This document shows positions 25,078 through 33,515 of a stretch of DNA of 64,000 nt, piece by piece (the stretch's first letter is position 1; every line of letters begins with the position of its first letter). The notes beneath the pieces are model-generated. The model was not told the DNA's origin. It saw only the letters and a list, made by a program, of their open reading frames with translations, and ran no database searches. Location: assembly GCF_000426525.1 (NCBI RefSeq), contig NZ_AUFN01000010.1:1174582-1238581 (forward strand), read 5' to 3'. Origin of the DNA: Nocardioides alkalitolerans DSM 16699 (GTDB lineage: Bacteria > Actinomycetota > Actinomycetes > Propionibacteriales > Nocardioidaceae). Both the position numbers and the translations under genes were made by a program.

Positions 25078-26334
25078 ATGGCCCCGACAGTCCCCACCGC
25101 CCCCTCCCCCGCCGAGGCCACGATCGTCGTGGTCGGCGCCGGGCTCGCCGGTCTCCGCGCCTGCGAGCGCCTGCGCGCCGCGGGCCACGTCGGCCGCCTC
25201 GTGGTGGTCGGCGACGAGGAGCACCCGCCGTACAACCGCCCCCCGTTGTCGAAGGAGGTGCTGCGCGGCACCACCACCCGCGAGAAGCTCCCCTTCCGGC
25301 AGCGGCCCACGACGGCGGACGTCGAGTGGCGGCTCGGCGTGCGGGTCACCACCGTCGACCTCGACGCCCGCACGGTGACGCTGGACGACGGCAGCACGCT
25401 CGCGTACGACGGGCTCGTCTACGCCGCGGGCGTCCGGGCCCGTCGCCTCGACCTCGCCGGTGAGCTGTCGTGGCGCCACACCATCCGCACCCTCGAGGAC
25501 GCGGAGCGCCTCGCCCCCGAGCTGCGACCCGGCTCGCGGGTCGTCGTCGTCGGCGCCGGGTTCATCGGCTGCGAGGTGGCGGCCACGGCCGTCACCCTGG
25601 GCTGCGACGTCACCGTCGTCGAGCCGCTCCCGACGCCGCTCGAGCGGCCGGTCGGCGCGGTCCTCGGCCGGGAGGTGCAGCGCCGCCACGAGAGCCACGG
25701 GGTGCGCTTCGCGCTGGGCCGCGTCGTCACGGCGATCGAGGACGCCGGCGAGCACCTCGAGGTCGTGCTCGACAGCGGTGCGCGCGTCGCGGCCGACGTC
25801 GTCGTCGAGGCCGTCGGCTCCCAGGCGAACACCGAGCCGCTGGCCGGCCTCGGGCTGGACCTCACGAACGGCGTGCTCTGCGACGACGGCCTCCACCCGC
25901 TGCGCGGTGGCGACCCGGTGCTCGACGTCGTGGTCGTCGGCGACGTCGCGCGGTTCCCCGTGCGCGGGTACGGCGACGACGCCGTCCGCATCGAGCACTG
26001 GAGCATGCCGACCGACATGTCGGCGCACGCCGCCGCCAGCCTGCTCGCCGGGCTGGCCGGGGAGCCGGTCCCGGGCGACGGCTTCGCCCCGCTCCCGTCC
26101 TTCTGGAGCGAGCAGTACGGCGTGCGCATGCAGTCGTTCGGCCTCCCCCACCTCGGGGTCGCGGACGTGCGGGTGCTCGAGGGCGACCTCACCGGCGAGG
26201 CGGTCCTGGGCTTCCACGCCCCCGACGGCTCCCTCGTGGGCGTCGTGCTGCTCGGCCTGCCCAAGCGGATGCTCGAGTTCCGCTCGGCCGTGGTCGACGC
26301 CCGCGCCGCGCAGACCCTCGAGCCGGCCGGGTGA
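25078..26334 (+). CDS. NAD(P)H-dependent ferredoxin reductase
   Basis: A 418-aa FAD/NAD(P) oxidoreductase of the putidaredoxin/rubredoxin-reductase type. Two dinucleotide motifs are visible: VVVGAGLAGLRACERL near residue 17 and VVVVGAGFIGCEVA near 158; VVGDVARFP near 290 contacts FAD. The PPYNRPPLSKEVL segment is typical of P450/ferredoxin reductases. The C-terminal domain ends at the MFS gene with a GTGA overlap. It should reduce the ferredoxin at 21723. Confidence 0.92.
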   Translation: MAPTVPTAPSPAEATIVVVGAGLAGLRACERLRAAGHVGRLVVVGDEEHPPYNRPPLSKEVLRGTTTREKLPFRQRPTTADVEWRLGVRVTTVDLDARTVTLDDGSTLAYDGLVYAAGVRARRLDLAGELSWRHTIRTLEDAERLAPELRPGSRVVVVGAGFIGCEVAATAVTLGCDVTVVEPLPTPLERPVGAVLGREVQRRHESHGVRFALGRVVTAIEDAGEHLEVVLDSGARVAADVVVEAVGSQANTEPLAGLGLDLTNGVLCDDGLHPLRGGDPVLDVVVVGDVARFPVRGYGDDAVRIEHWSMPTDMSAHAAASLLAGLAGEPVPGDGFAPLPSFWSEQYGVRMQSFGLPHLGVADVRVLEGDLTGEAVLGFHAPDGSLVGVVLLGLPKRMLEFRSAVVDARAAQTLEPAG

Positions 26335-27596
26335 GCCAGGCGCCGATACCCGCACCGGCCCCCGCCGACGGGCGGTCCACGGTCCGCCCCTCGCGGCTGC
26401 CCGCGTGGCTGATCGTCGTGCTGGTCGGCGCCATCGGCCTCAACCTGCGGGCGAGCCTCGGCTCGGTGCCGCCGCTGCTCGACGACATGAACCGCGACCT
26501 CCACCTCTCCAGCACCGCGGCGGGACTGCTGACCGCGCTCGCCGTGGTGTTCATGGGGCTCTGCGCGCCGCTCGGGCAGCGGCTGGGCGCCCGCATCGGC
26601 GCCGAGGTCGCGACCGGCCTGATGATGGCGCTGCTGGCGGTGGCCGGCGTCGTACGCCTCGTCCCCCTCGGCGCGCCGCTGCTGTTCGCGTCCGTCGCCC
26701 TCGCCGGTGCCGCCATGGGAGGCGCCTCGGCGCTCATGCCGTCGCTGATCGGCCACCACGTGCCCTCGATCCGGGGCTTCACGATGGGCATCTACTCCGC
26801 CGGCCTCGCGATGGGCGTCGCGATCGCGGCGGGCACCGCCGTCCCCCTCGAGCACCTCCTCGGCGGCTGGCGGCCCGCGCTCGCCACCTGGGGCGTCATC
26901 TCCGCGGTCACCGCCGCGGCGTGGCTGCTCATCACCCCCGCGCTGCGGGGCTCGACCGGAAGCGCTCCGGAGCACGCCGTCGTGGTCGACCACCGGATGC
27001 CGTGGCGTTCGCGCACCGCCTGGTGGGTGACGCTCTTCTCGACGTCGCAGATGATCATCGGCTTCAGCGGTCTGGCGTGGATCACGCCGCTCTACGTGAG
27101 CCTCGGCAAGACGAGCCAGGAGGCCGCGAACATGTTCGTGCTCTTCCAGGTCGTGCAGCTGCTCACCATGCTCACGCTGCCCGCGCTGAGCGACCGCACC
27201 CGCGACCGGCGACCGCTGCTCGGGTTCGTCGTCGCCAGCACCGTCATCGGGATCTCGATGCTGCTGATCGACCCGGTGGGCCTGGCGATCCCCTGCATGA
27301 CGCTGTTCGGCATGGGCGTCGGCGGCGGCTCGACCCTCGGTCTGGTGCTCATCGTCGACGTCACCTCGACCCAGGCCGACGCCGCCCGCCTGGGTGCGAT
27401 GACCCTGCTCGTCGCGTTCCTCGCCGGCGCGATGGGGCCGTTCGTCATGGGCGTCCTGCGCGACCTCACCGGCGGCTTCGTCGCCGGCTACTCCGTGATG
27501 CTCGCGCTGTCGGTCGCGATGCTGCTCGCGGTCGTCGCCTACCGCCCCGGGCGCACGATCCACGACCAGCGCCCCCGGGCTGCCGACTCAGCCTGA
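26331..27596 (+). CDS. MFS transporter, CynX/NimT-like
   Basis: A 421-aa membrane protein with 12 predicted hydrophobic helices; the early pattern GLNLRASLGSVPPLLDDM is typical of CynX/NimT (cyanate/nitroimidazole) type carriers. The GTG start overlaps the reductase stop (GTGA), making it the last gene of the P450 operon. It may import the substrate or export a product. The direction cannot be told from the sequence. Confidence 0.88.
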   Translation: MSQAPIPAPAPADGRSTVRPSRLPAWLIVVLVGAIGLNLRASLGSVPPLLDDMNRDLHLSSTAAGLLTALAVVFMGLCAPLGQRLGARIGAEVATGLMMALLAVAGVVRLVPLGAPLLFASVALAGAAMGGASALMPSLIGHHVPSIRGFTMGIYSAGLAMGVAIAAGTAVPLEHLLGGWRPALATWGVISAVTAAAWLLITPALRGSTGSAPEHAVVVDHRMPWRSRTAWWVTLFSTSQMIIGFSGLAWITPLYVSLGKTSQEAANMFVLFQVVQLLTMLTLPALSDRTRDRRPLLGFVVASTVIGISMLLIDPVGLAIPCMTLFGMGVGGGSTLGLVLIVDVTSTQADAARLGAMTLLVAFLAGAMGPFVMGVLRDLTGGFVAGYSVMLALSVAMLLAVVAYRPGRTIHDQRPRAADSA

Positions 27597-27598
27597 CC

Positions 27599-27799
27599 CG
27601 CCGAGCTGTCGCGTCTGCACGCCCCCAGCACGCCGAGCTGTCGCGTCTGCACGCCCCCAGCACGCCGAGCTTTCGCGTCTGCACGCCCCCAGCACGCCGA
27701 GCTTTCGCGTCTGCACCGACTCACCCGTGCAGACGCGACAACTCGACACCGTCACGTCGTGCAGACGCGACAACTCGGCGTTGCAGACGTGCCGGCTCG
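27599..27799. repeat. Tandem and inverted 32-bp repeat array
   Basis: Direct copies of a 32-bp unit start at 27599, 27631, 27663 and 27695 (the last truncated at about 22 bp), followed by two inverted copies of its first 19-22 bases at 27727 and 27759. Copies 3 and 4 share one change (GAGCTT for GAGCTG). An 18-bp element at 27782-27799 completes the array. It fills the gap between convergent genes (MFS end 27596, SnoaL end 27801) and can fold into long hairpins. A second, inverted copy of the composite unit is at 53519. Confidence 0.9.
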
Positions 27800-27800
27800 C

Positions 27801-28370
27801 TCAGAGGTAGTCGTGCAGCCACGCGCTCCCGGTGGGCGAGTACAGCGCCTCGGGCCAGTCGGAGGGGCGGTGGTCGCCGTACGCCCGGACGCTGTCGCGG
27901 TCGCCGAGCTCGGACAGCTCGGTGAACGGCAGGTAGTACATGTAGCTCATCAGGCGCGACGCGAACTTCCAGCGGCCGCCGTCGCGGCGGTACTCGTCCT
28001 TGTAGCGCAGCGCGACCTGCATGGCGACGCCGTTGCGCGAGACCTCGGCGTGGCCGGCGAGCAGACCGCGGGCGACGTCGGGGTCGGCGTCGTCGAAGCG
28101 CACGACGTGGCCGTGCGAGAAGTGGTTCGTGGGGCCGAGCTGGGCGAAGCGGCCCAGGTAGGTCGTCACGATCTCCTCCATGCCGGTGGCGGCGAAGACG
28201 CCGTCCTGGGAGCGCAGCTGCGCGTCCTCAGTGAAGATCTGGCGGATGCCGGGCTCGTCGCGCTCGTCCATGACGAACCCGTAGAGGATGCCGAGCTCCT
28301 GGATCTCCTCGCGGTCCTCGAGGCGCTGGAGGCGCTGCTCGGCGCTGAGCGGCGTGCGGTCGGTGGTCAT
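27801..28370 (-). CDS. SnoaL-like / NTF2-fold protein
   Basis: A 189-aa cone-shaped NTF2-fold protein: an N-terminal helix QRLQRLEDREEIQEL, then GFVMDERDEPGIRQIFTEDA, and a sheet with HFSHGHVVRFDD and FASRLMSYMYYLPF. Members act as small isomerases, dehydratases or subunits in polyketide and aromatic/steroid catabolism; the catalytic type cannot be told. The ATG overlaps the upstream permease stop (ATGA), so it is the last gene of the Fbp-type transporter operon and probably works on the imported compound. Confidence 0.82.
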   Translation of the reverse strand: MTTDRTPLSAEQRLQRLEDREEIQELGILYGFVMDERDEPGIRQIFTEDAQLRSQDGVFAATGMEEIVTTYLGRFAQLGPTNHFSHGHVVRFDDADPDVARGLLAGHAEVSRNGVAMQVALRYKDEYRRDGGRWKFASRLMSYMYYLPFTELSELGDRDSVRAYGDHRPSDWPEALYSPTGSAWLHDYL

Positions 28371-30181
28371 GTGGTCACCTGTTCTGTCGAGATGGCGGCG
28401 GTCGGGGTCGGGGGCGTACGGCGGCGGGTGGAGCCACCCGTCGTGCGGGAGCGTTGCCAGCGCGCCAGGCCGAGCGCGATCGAGACGACCACCGTGGTGA
28501 GCGCGGTGGTGACGACGGCGAGCGCGGCCAGGGGCGGGTAGGTGCCCGTGTTGTAGAGGTCGAGGATGACGAAGCCGGCGACGGGGTTGCCGGTGCCGGC
28601 GAGCAGCGAGGCGACCGTGACGTCTCCCGCCACCAACACGAAGAGGAACGCCCAGCCCGATGTGAGGCCCGGCAGCATCAGCGGCACGAGCACCTTGCGG
28701 AACGAGCGCCCCTCCGAGACGCCGAAGACCGCGCCCGCCTCGCGCAGCTGGGGCCCGACCTGCACGAAGGCCGAGGTCGCGTTGACGACGGCGTGCGGGA
28801 AGAAGACCGCGGTGTAGGCCAGCACGAGCAGCACGGTGGTGCCGCCGAGGCCGAACGGCGGGCCGACGAAGGCACTGATGAACGCGAGCGTGAGCACGAG
28901 GATCGGGACCGCGGCCGGGATGCGCGTGACCGCCTCGACGACCCCCGACCAGCGCGAGGTCTCGCCGTGCGTCATGCGGGCGACGATCGCGGCCAGCACC
29001 ATGCCGATGGTCGCGCAGGCGACGCCGACCAGCACGCTGTTGCGCAGCGCGTCGGTGACGATGTCGTTGTCGAAGAGGCCCCGGTAGTGCTCCAGGGTGA
29101 GGTCGCCCCACGGCACGTCGGCGGTCCAGAACCTCTCCAGCGAGACGATCACCAGCGCCATGATCGGCAGCACGGTGGCGGCGAGCAGGTAGAGCACGGT
29201 GAAGGCCCGCGCGACGTGCCTGAACGGGCCGAGCCGGGTCGGCTGCGAGTTGAGGCCCTGGCCGCCGACGGTCGCGTGGCCGCCGCTGCGGACGAGCCGG
29301 CGCTGCAGCAGCCAGGCGATCGTCACCATGAGCAGGAGCAGCAGGCCGAGGCCCAGCGCCCGTGCCTCGTCGGCCGGGAACGACCGGGTCATCGCCTCGA
29401 CGATCTCGATGGAGAGCACGTCGACGCGGGCCTGGGTGCCGATGACGACCGGGGTCGAGAACAGCGCGAACCCGATGGCCATGACGATGAGCAGGGCGCC
29501 GCCGACCGACGGGCCGAGGCTCGGCATCGTCACGCGCCGGAAGGTCTCGAGCGGACCGGCTCCGGAGACGCGAGCGGCCTCCTCGGCCACCGGGTCGAGG
29601 TTGCGGAACCCGGCGGCGAGCGTGATGTAGGCGAAGGGCACGAGGTCGAGGACGTAGACGAAGAACAGGCCCTTCCAGGTGAAGATGTCGAACGGCCCGT
29701 CGACCTCGGCCCCGAACAGACCGAAGAAGCCCTCGAACGCGCCGTTGAGGAGACCCGCGCTGGGCGCGGCGAGGAAGACCCAGCCGATGGCGCCCGCGAC
29801 CGGCGGGATGAACATGGGCAGGACCGGGGTGATGTCGGCGAGGAACCCGATGCGGGCGTCGGTGCGCTCGTTGATCCACGCCAGCAGGGAGGCGATGGCG
29901 AGGGCGACGATCCCGGCCGGCACGACGAGCAGGACGGTGCCGCCGAGGGTGCCCAGCGCCTCCGCGCTCGTCGCCTCGCCCCAGACGTCGGAGGCGATCG
30001 ACGGCTCGTCCGAGAGCCCGAGGACGTCCATGAGGATCGTCCCGATCGGGTAGAGGATCGTCAGGCACACCGCGGCGCAGACGACCCACCCGAGCACGCG
30101 GAAGCCGTCGGGCCGGCGCCGCCCGCCACCCCGCGGGGGCGGGGCGGCCGGGGCAGGCCGTTCGAGGGTGGGTGCGCTCAC
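28367..30181 (-). CDS. Fbp-type ABC transporter, fused double permease
   Basis: A 604-aa inner-membrane permease made of two tandem BPD-transporter domains (about 30-300 and 320-585), each with a coupling loop: EEAARVSGAGPLETFRRV in the first and REAGAVFGVSEGRSFRKV in the second. This fused layout is that of FbpB/AfuB/ThiP permeases for iron, phosphonate or thiamine. The GTG start overlaps the ATPase stop (GTGA). The imported compound is not evident. Confidence 0.9.
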   Translation of the reverse strand: MSAPTLERPAPAAPPPRGGGRRRPDGFRVLGWVVCAAVCLTILYPIGTILMDVLGLSDEPSIASDVWGEATSAEALGTLGGTVLLVVPAGIVALAIASLLAWINERTDARIGFLADITPVLPMFIPPVAGAIGWVFLAAPSAGLLNGAFEGFFGLFGAEVDGPFDIFTWKGLFFVYVLDLVPFAYITLAAGFRNLDPVAEEAARVSGAGPLETFRRVTMPSLGPSVGGALLIVMAIGFALFSTPVVIGTQARVDVLSIEIVEAMTRSFPADEARALGLGLLLLLMVTIAWLLQRRLVRSGGHATVGGQGLNSQPTRLGPFRHVARAFTVLYLLAATVLPIMALVIVSLERFWTADVPWGDLTLEHYRGLFDNDIVTDALRNSVLVGVACATIGMVLAAIVARMTHGETSRWSGVVEAVTRIPAAVPILVLTLAFISAFVGPPFGLGGTTVLLVLAYTAVFFPHAVVNATSAFVQVGPQLREAGAVFGVSEGRSFRKVLVPLMLPGLTSGWAFLFVLVAGDVTVASLLAGTGNPVAGFVILDLYNTGTYPPLAALAVVTTALTTVVVSIALGLARWQRSRTTGGSTRRRTPPTPTAAISTEQVTT

Positions 30182-31386
30182 GTCGTCACCAGGTGGAGGT
30201 CGCCGGGCTCGAGGTAGAGGGCGAGCTCCTGCCCGGGCGCCAGCTCGGCCGACCCCTGCGGGCGCACGCGCACGACCTGCTCGGCGATCTCGACGAGGTA
30301 CTGCGTGGACGCTCCGAGGTACGCGCTCTCCCGCACGACGCCGACGAGCCGGTTCGCGCCCGGCCCGTCCGTGGTCGTGCGCGGGGGCGTGATGCGCCAG
30401 TCCTCGGCGCGGACGACGACGCCGACCTCCGTGCCCTCGCGCGCGACACCGGCCTCCTCCGGCGGCGCCGTGGCGGTGAGGGTGCCGAGCGCGGTCGCGA
30501 CCTCGACCAGCCGGGGCCCCTCGCCGGGGTCGGCCGACGCGACCGGGCCCACGACGGTGCCGTCGAGGATGTCGGCGGTGCCGACGAAGTCCGCGACGTA
30601 GCGGGAGACGGGCTCGCGGTAGAGGCGTCGGGGTCGGCCGGCCTGCTCGACCTTGCCGCGCTTGAGCACGACGAGCACGTCGGCGAGCTCCATCGCCTCC
30701 TCCTGGTCGTGGGTGACGTAGACCGCGGTGAAGCCGAGCTCGCGCTGCAGCGCGTGGATCTCCTGGCGCAGCTGCACTCGCACCTTGGCGTCGACGTTCG
30801 ACAGCGGCTCATCGAAGAGCACGACGTCGCTGCCGAACGCGATGGCGCGGGCCAGCGCGACCCGCTGCTGCTGCCCGCCGCTGAGCGCGGAGACGGGCTG
30901 CTGGGCGAGCTCGCCGATGCCGACGGTCTCCAGCGCGCGCGTCACGCGGCGCCGTACCTCGTCCTTGCCGAAGGTGCCCCGGGCCCGGCGCGTGGTCATG
31001 GGGAACGCGACGTTGCGCTCGACGTTCATGTGGGGCCAGAGCGCGTAGGACTGGAACACCATCCCGAGCCGGCGCTGCTGCGGCGTCAGCGAGACCTTGC
31101 GGTCCGACGCGTAGAACGGTCGGCCGCCGACGACGATCTCCCCGGACTCGGGCTCCTCGAGCCCCGCCAGGCAGCGCAGCAGCGTCGTCTTGCCGCAGCC
31201 GCTGGGCCCGAGCAGCACGCAGAACTCGCCGGCCTCGACGACCAGGTCGACGTCGTCGATCGCGGGCACGACGGTCTTGTCGTTGCGCACGTAGGTCTTG
31301 CGCAGGCCCCGGATCTCGATGCGGCCGGATCCCGACGACGTCTCCCCCACGGCGTCGCGGGGGCGGGTGGTGGCGGTGGCGGTCAT
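30178..31386 (-). CDS. Fbp/Pot-type ABC transporter, ATP-binding protein
   Basis: A 402-aa ATPase: Walker A GPSGCGKT, signature LSGGQQQR, Walker B VVLFDEPLSN, H-loop YVTHDQEEAMELAD. A TOBE-like C-terminal domain follows after about residue 270. The FbpC/PotA/MalK relatives use it to energise import. The ATG at 31386 has GAGGAG five bases upstream. It lies between the binding protein and the double permease. Confidence 0.92.
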   Translation of the reverse strand: MTATATTRPRDAVGETSSGSGRIEIRGLRKTYVRNDKTVVPAIDDVDLVVEAGEFCVLLGPSGCGKTTLLRCLAGLEEPESGEIVVGGRPFYASDRKVSLTPQQRRLGMVFQSYALWPHMNVERNVAFPMTTRRARGTFGKDEVRRRVTRALETVGIGELAQQPVSALSGGQQQRVALARAIAFGSDVVLFDEPLSNVDAKVRVQLRQEIHALQRELGFTAVYVTHDQEEAMELADVLVVLKRGKVEQAGRPRRLYREPVSRYVADFVGTADILDGTVVGPVASADPGEGPRLVEVATALGTLTATAPPEEAGVAREGTEVGVVVRAEDWRITPPRTTTDGPGANRLVGVVRESAYLGASTQYLVEIAEQVVRVRPQGSAELAPGQELALYLEPGDLHLVTT

Positions 31387-31429
31387 GCGGACTCCTCGGG
31401 TACGGCGGTGCGCGGAGCGGGCGTCCGGC

Positions 31430-32443
31430 TCAGAAGCCGAGCAGCTCGTCGATGGCGTCCTGCTGGTCGTTGATGTCGGTCTCGGAGACCTGGGCGAACT
31501 CGGCCGGCAGCTCCAGCGCGCCCGGCACGTCCTCGAGCACCGAGGCGGCGATGCCGGCGGTGATGACCTCCTGGCCCTCACGGCTCAGGAGGAACGACAT
31601 GAAGAGCCGGGCCGCGTTCGGGTGCTCGGCGCCCTCGACCACCCCGCCGTACTGGTTGACGCCCGTGGTGTCGTCGGGGATCACGAACTCGAGCGGAGCG
31701 CCCTGGTCGATGAGCGGCTGCACGACGGCCATCAGCGACGGCACGGCCACGTCGGCCTCGCCCGCCGCCATCTGCTGGGTGCCGGGCACGAGGCTGTCGA
31801 CGACGATCGGGTCGAGGCCGCCGAGCTCGGAGAGGTAGTCCTCGCCGAGGGTCTCGCTGAGGTGGAGGTACTGGCCCGAGTAGGCGACGACCGCGGTGTC
31901 GCCCATCATCAGCCGGCCCTGGAGCTGGTCGTCCGCGACCTCCTCCCACGTCTGGGGCTGCACCGGGCTCGTCTCGGTGTTGTACGCGATGCCGAACGGC
32001 TGCACGTTGATGAGCGCGTAGGTGTCGTCGTAGAGGTACTCGGTCGGCCAGTCGGCGAGCGAGTCGACCGTGTCGTCGGTGAGCTCGGAGAACCAGCCCT
32101 GCGAGACGGCCTCCTGGAAGAACGACTGGCTCGCGATGTTGAGGAAGTCGGCCTGCGGGTCGCCGGCCTCGGCCTCGCCGGCGAAGCGACCGCCGAGCTG
32201 GCTGGAGACGCTGCGGATGTAGCTGACGTCGATGTCGTACTTCGCCTCGAAGGCCTCGACCGCGTTGGTGATGATGGCCTCGGGCAGGTCGGAGTACCAG
32301 TCGAGCTGACCCTCCTCCTGGGCCGCCTCGACGAGCGCGTCGAAGTCGTCGGTCACGACCTCGGCGTCGTCCCCGCCTCCCCCGCATCCGGCGAGGACCA
32401 GGGCGAGGGCGGCTGCGGTGGCGACGATCGGCGTGCGCTTCAT
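31430..32443 (-). CDS. Extracellular solute-binding lipoprotein of the Fbp-type importer
   Basis: A 337-aa type-2 periplasmic binding protein. The signal peptide ends in LAGC (Cys20), so it is a lipoprotein. The body begins FDALVEAAQEEGQLDWYSDLPE, typical of the FbpA/AfuA/phosphonate group. The clustered tyrosine pair that binds iron in FbpA is not obvious, so ferric iron is not the safe assignment; the catabolic context suggests an organic acid. First gene of the leftward operon; a partial copy of the TCAT-N4-ATGA motif lies about 113 bp upstream. Confidence 0.88.
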   Translation of the reverse strand: MKRTPIVATAAALALVLAGCGGGGDDAEVVTDDFDALVEAAQEEGQLDWYSDLPEAIITNAVEAFEAKYDIDVSYIRSVSSQLGGRFAGEAEAGDPQADFLNIASQSFFQEAVSQGWFSELTDDTVDSLADWPTEYLYDDTYALINVQPFGIAYNTETSPVQPQTWEEVADDQLQGRLMMGDTAVVAYSGQYLHLSETLGEDYLSELGGLDPIVVDSLVPGTQQMAAGEADVAVPSLMAVVQPLIDQGAPLEFVIPDDTTGVNQYGGVVEGAEHPNAARLFMSFLLSREGQEVITAGIAASVLEDVPGALELPAEFAQVSETDINDQQDAIDELLGF

Positions 32444-32555
32444 GGCGGGTGACGTCCTTTGCTCGGAGACGGGCGAGGCGGACCTCGCCGGTGCGGAGCC
32501 GGCGGCCGGGAGGGACCCGAGCCGGCCCGCGTGACGCGTATCACCAGCAGGATAA

Positions 32556-32567
32556 TCATATGCAGAG
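32556..32567. promoter_or_regulatory. Degenerate TCAT-N4-ATGA-like site upstream of the Fbp-type operon
   Basis: TCATATGCAGAG keeps the left half of the motif; read on the minus strand it shares TGCATATGAT, ten bases, with the P450/LLM site at 11538. The right half is degenerate, so confidence is low. Confidence 0.35.
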
Positions 32568-32650
32568 ATTGACGTCCATAGGGGTCCTATGGATGGACCT
32601 CCACGAGTCGTGCGGGCCGGAGGGGACCGGACGACCGGCCGGGGCGGGCG

Positions 32651-33292
32651 TCAGCCGCGCGGCGGCGTCGCCGTCAGGCGCACGACCCAGTACTGCACGC
32701 CGAAGGGGTCGGCGTCGTACGACGTCGCGCTCGACCACGCGAGACCCGCGGCCTCCTGCGCCGCGAGGTACGCACCCAGCGCGGGCAGCGTCGCCACCTC
32801 GGCCCAGAGGGTCTCCCCGAGCGCGGTGTCGAGGTCGGCCAGCGCGGCCGCGTCGGGGCCGGCGCCCGCGGCACCGAGGGCTGCACCGAGGTCGGCGTCG
32901 TAGGCGTGCGCGCGCTCGTCGAGGTGGCCGGGCGCCTTCTCGCCGCGGGCGGCCGAGCCGTTCGCCAGCACCAGCACCGCCCGGGCGTCGCTCGGCACCG
33001 ACGTCACGACCTCGTACGGCGTGCCCGCCAGCAGCGCCGCCGCGACGCGCTCGCCGGCCGACGCGGGCGCCCCGCGCCGTACGTCGTCGTCGGTCGGCCC
33101 GGCAGCCAGGGCGACGACCCGCGCCCCGTCACCGGCGGCCTGCGGGTCGCGGGCGTCGAGCAGGTCGCGGACGGCGCTCGTCACCGCCGCACGGAGGTCG
33201 GCCACCGGGTCGGTGAGGCCCGCGTGCTCGGGGAGCAGCGCGAGCGCGGGCGGGACCACGACGACCGTGGGCCCCGGGGAGGGCGTGGGCAT
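32651..33292 (-). CDS. LigB-like (class III extradiol dioxygenase B-subunit-like) protein
   Basis: A 213-aa alpha/beta protein: VVVVPPALALLPEHAG at the start, VVALAAGPTDDDVRRGAP, VLVLANGSAARGEKAPGHLDERA (in parts), and DPFGVQYWVVRL at the end. It matches the LigB-like proteins that actinobacteria carry outside aromatic gene clusters. Histidine ligands for iron are sparse, so dioxygenase activity is doubtful. It lies 7 bp after the small protein gene in the LCP operon. Confidence 0.7.
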   Translation of the reverse strand: MPTPSPGPTVVVVPPALALLPEHAGLTDPVADLRAAVTSAVRDLLDARDPQAAGDGARVVALAAGPTDDDVRRGAPASAGERVAAALLAGTPYEVVTSVPSDARAVLVLANGSAARGEKAPGHLDERAHAYDADLGAALGAAGAGPDAAALADLDTALGETLWAEVATLPALGAYLAAQEAAGLAWSSATSYDADPFGVQYWVVRLTATPPRG

Positions 33293-33299
33293 CCGGGGC

Positions 33300-33515
33300 T
33301 CAGCCGTGGTGCGGCGGGACCTGGGCGAGCAGCCAGGCGTCGGTCGGGTCGGCCCCGTCCGCCGACGGCCGCCGCTCGTCGCGGTCGTCGGAGGTCTGCT
33401 CGGGCAGGGCGTCGCCGAACACGGCGGCGAGGCGTCGCCGTCGCTGCCAGTCGGTCTCCCCCGCCGGCTGGTCCGCGTCCTGCTGGGCCGACCTGTCCAC
33501 GTCCTCGGCCACCAT
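33300..33515 (-). CDS. Small conserved protein coupled to the LCP gene
   Basis: A 71-aa highly charged protein with no membrane segment. The pattern WQRRRRLAAVFGDALPEQTSDD in the middle and a C-terminal PPHHG are features I associate with small actinobacterial proteins encoded beside LCP genes. The start ATG overlaps the LCP stop (TGATG), so it is translated from the same message. Function unknown; a cell-envelope role is inferred from context only. Confidence 0.72.
   Translation of the reverse strand: MVAEDVDRSAQQDADQPAGETDWQRRRRLAAVFGDALPEQTSDDRDERRPSADGADPTDAWLLAQVPPHHG

Noticed and set aside
27599..27799. Short repeats considered as a CRISPR array
   Set aside because: Units are contiguous copies with no unique spacers, mixed orientation, and no cas genes in the window.
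31430..32443. Firm call of a ferric iron binding protein (FbpA)
   Set aside because: The characteristic tyrosine pair is not evident, and the operon context is catabolic.
32651..33292. Extradiol dioxygenase of aromatic catabolism
   Set aside because: The fold resembles LigB but metal-binding histidines are not convincing, and the gene sits in a cell-wall operon.
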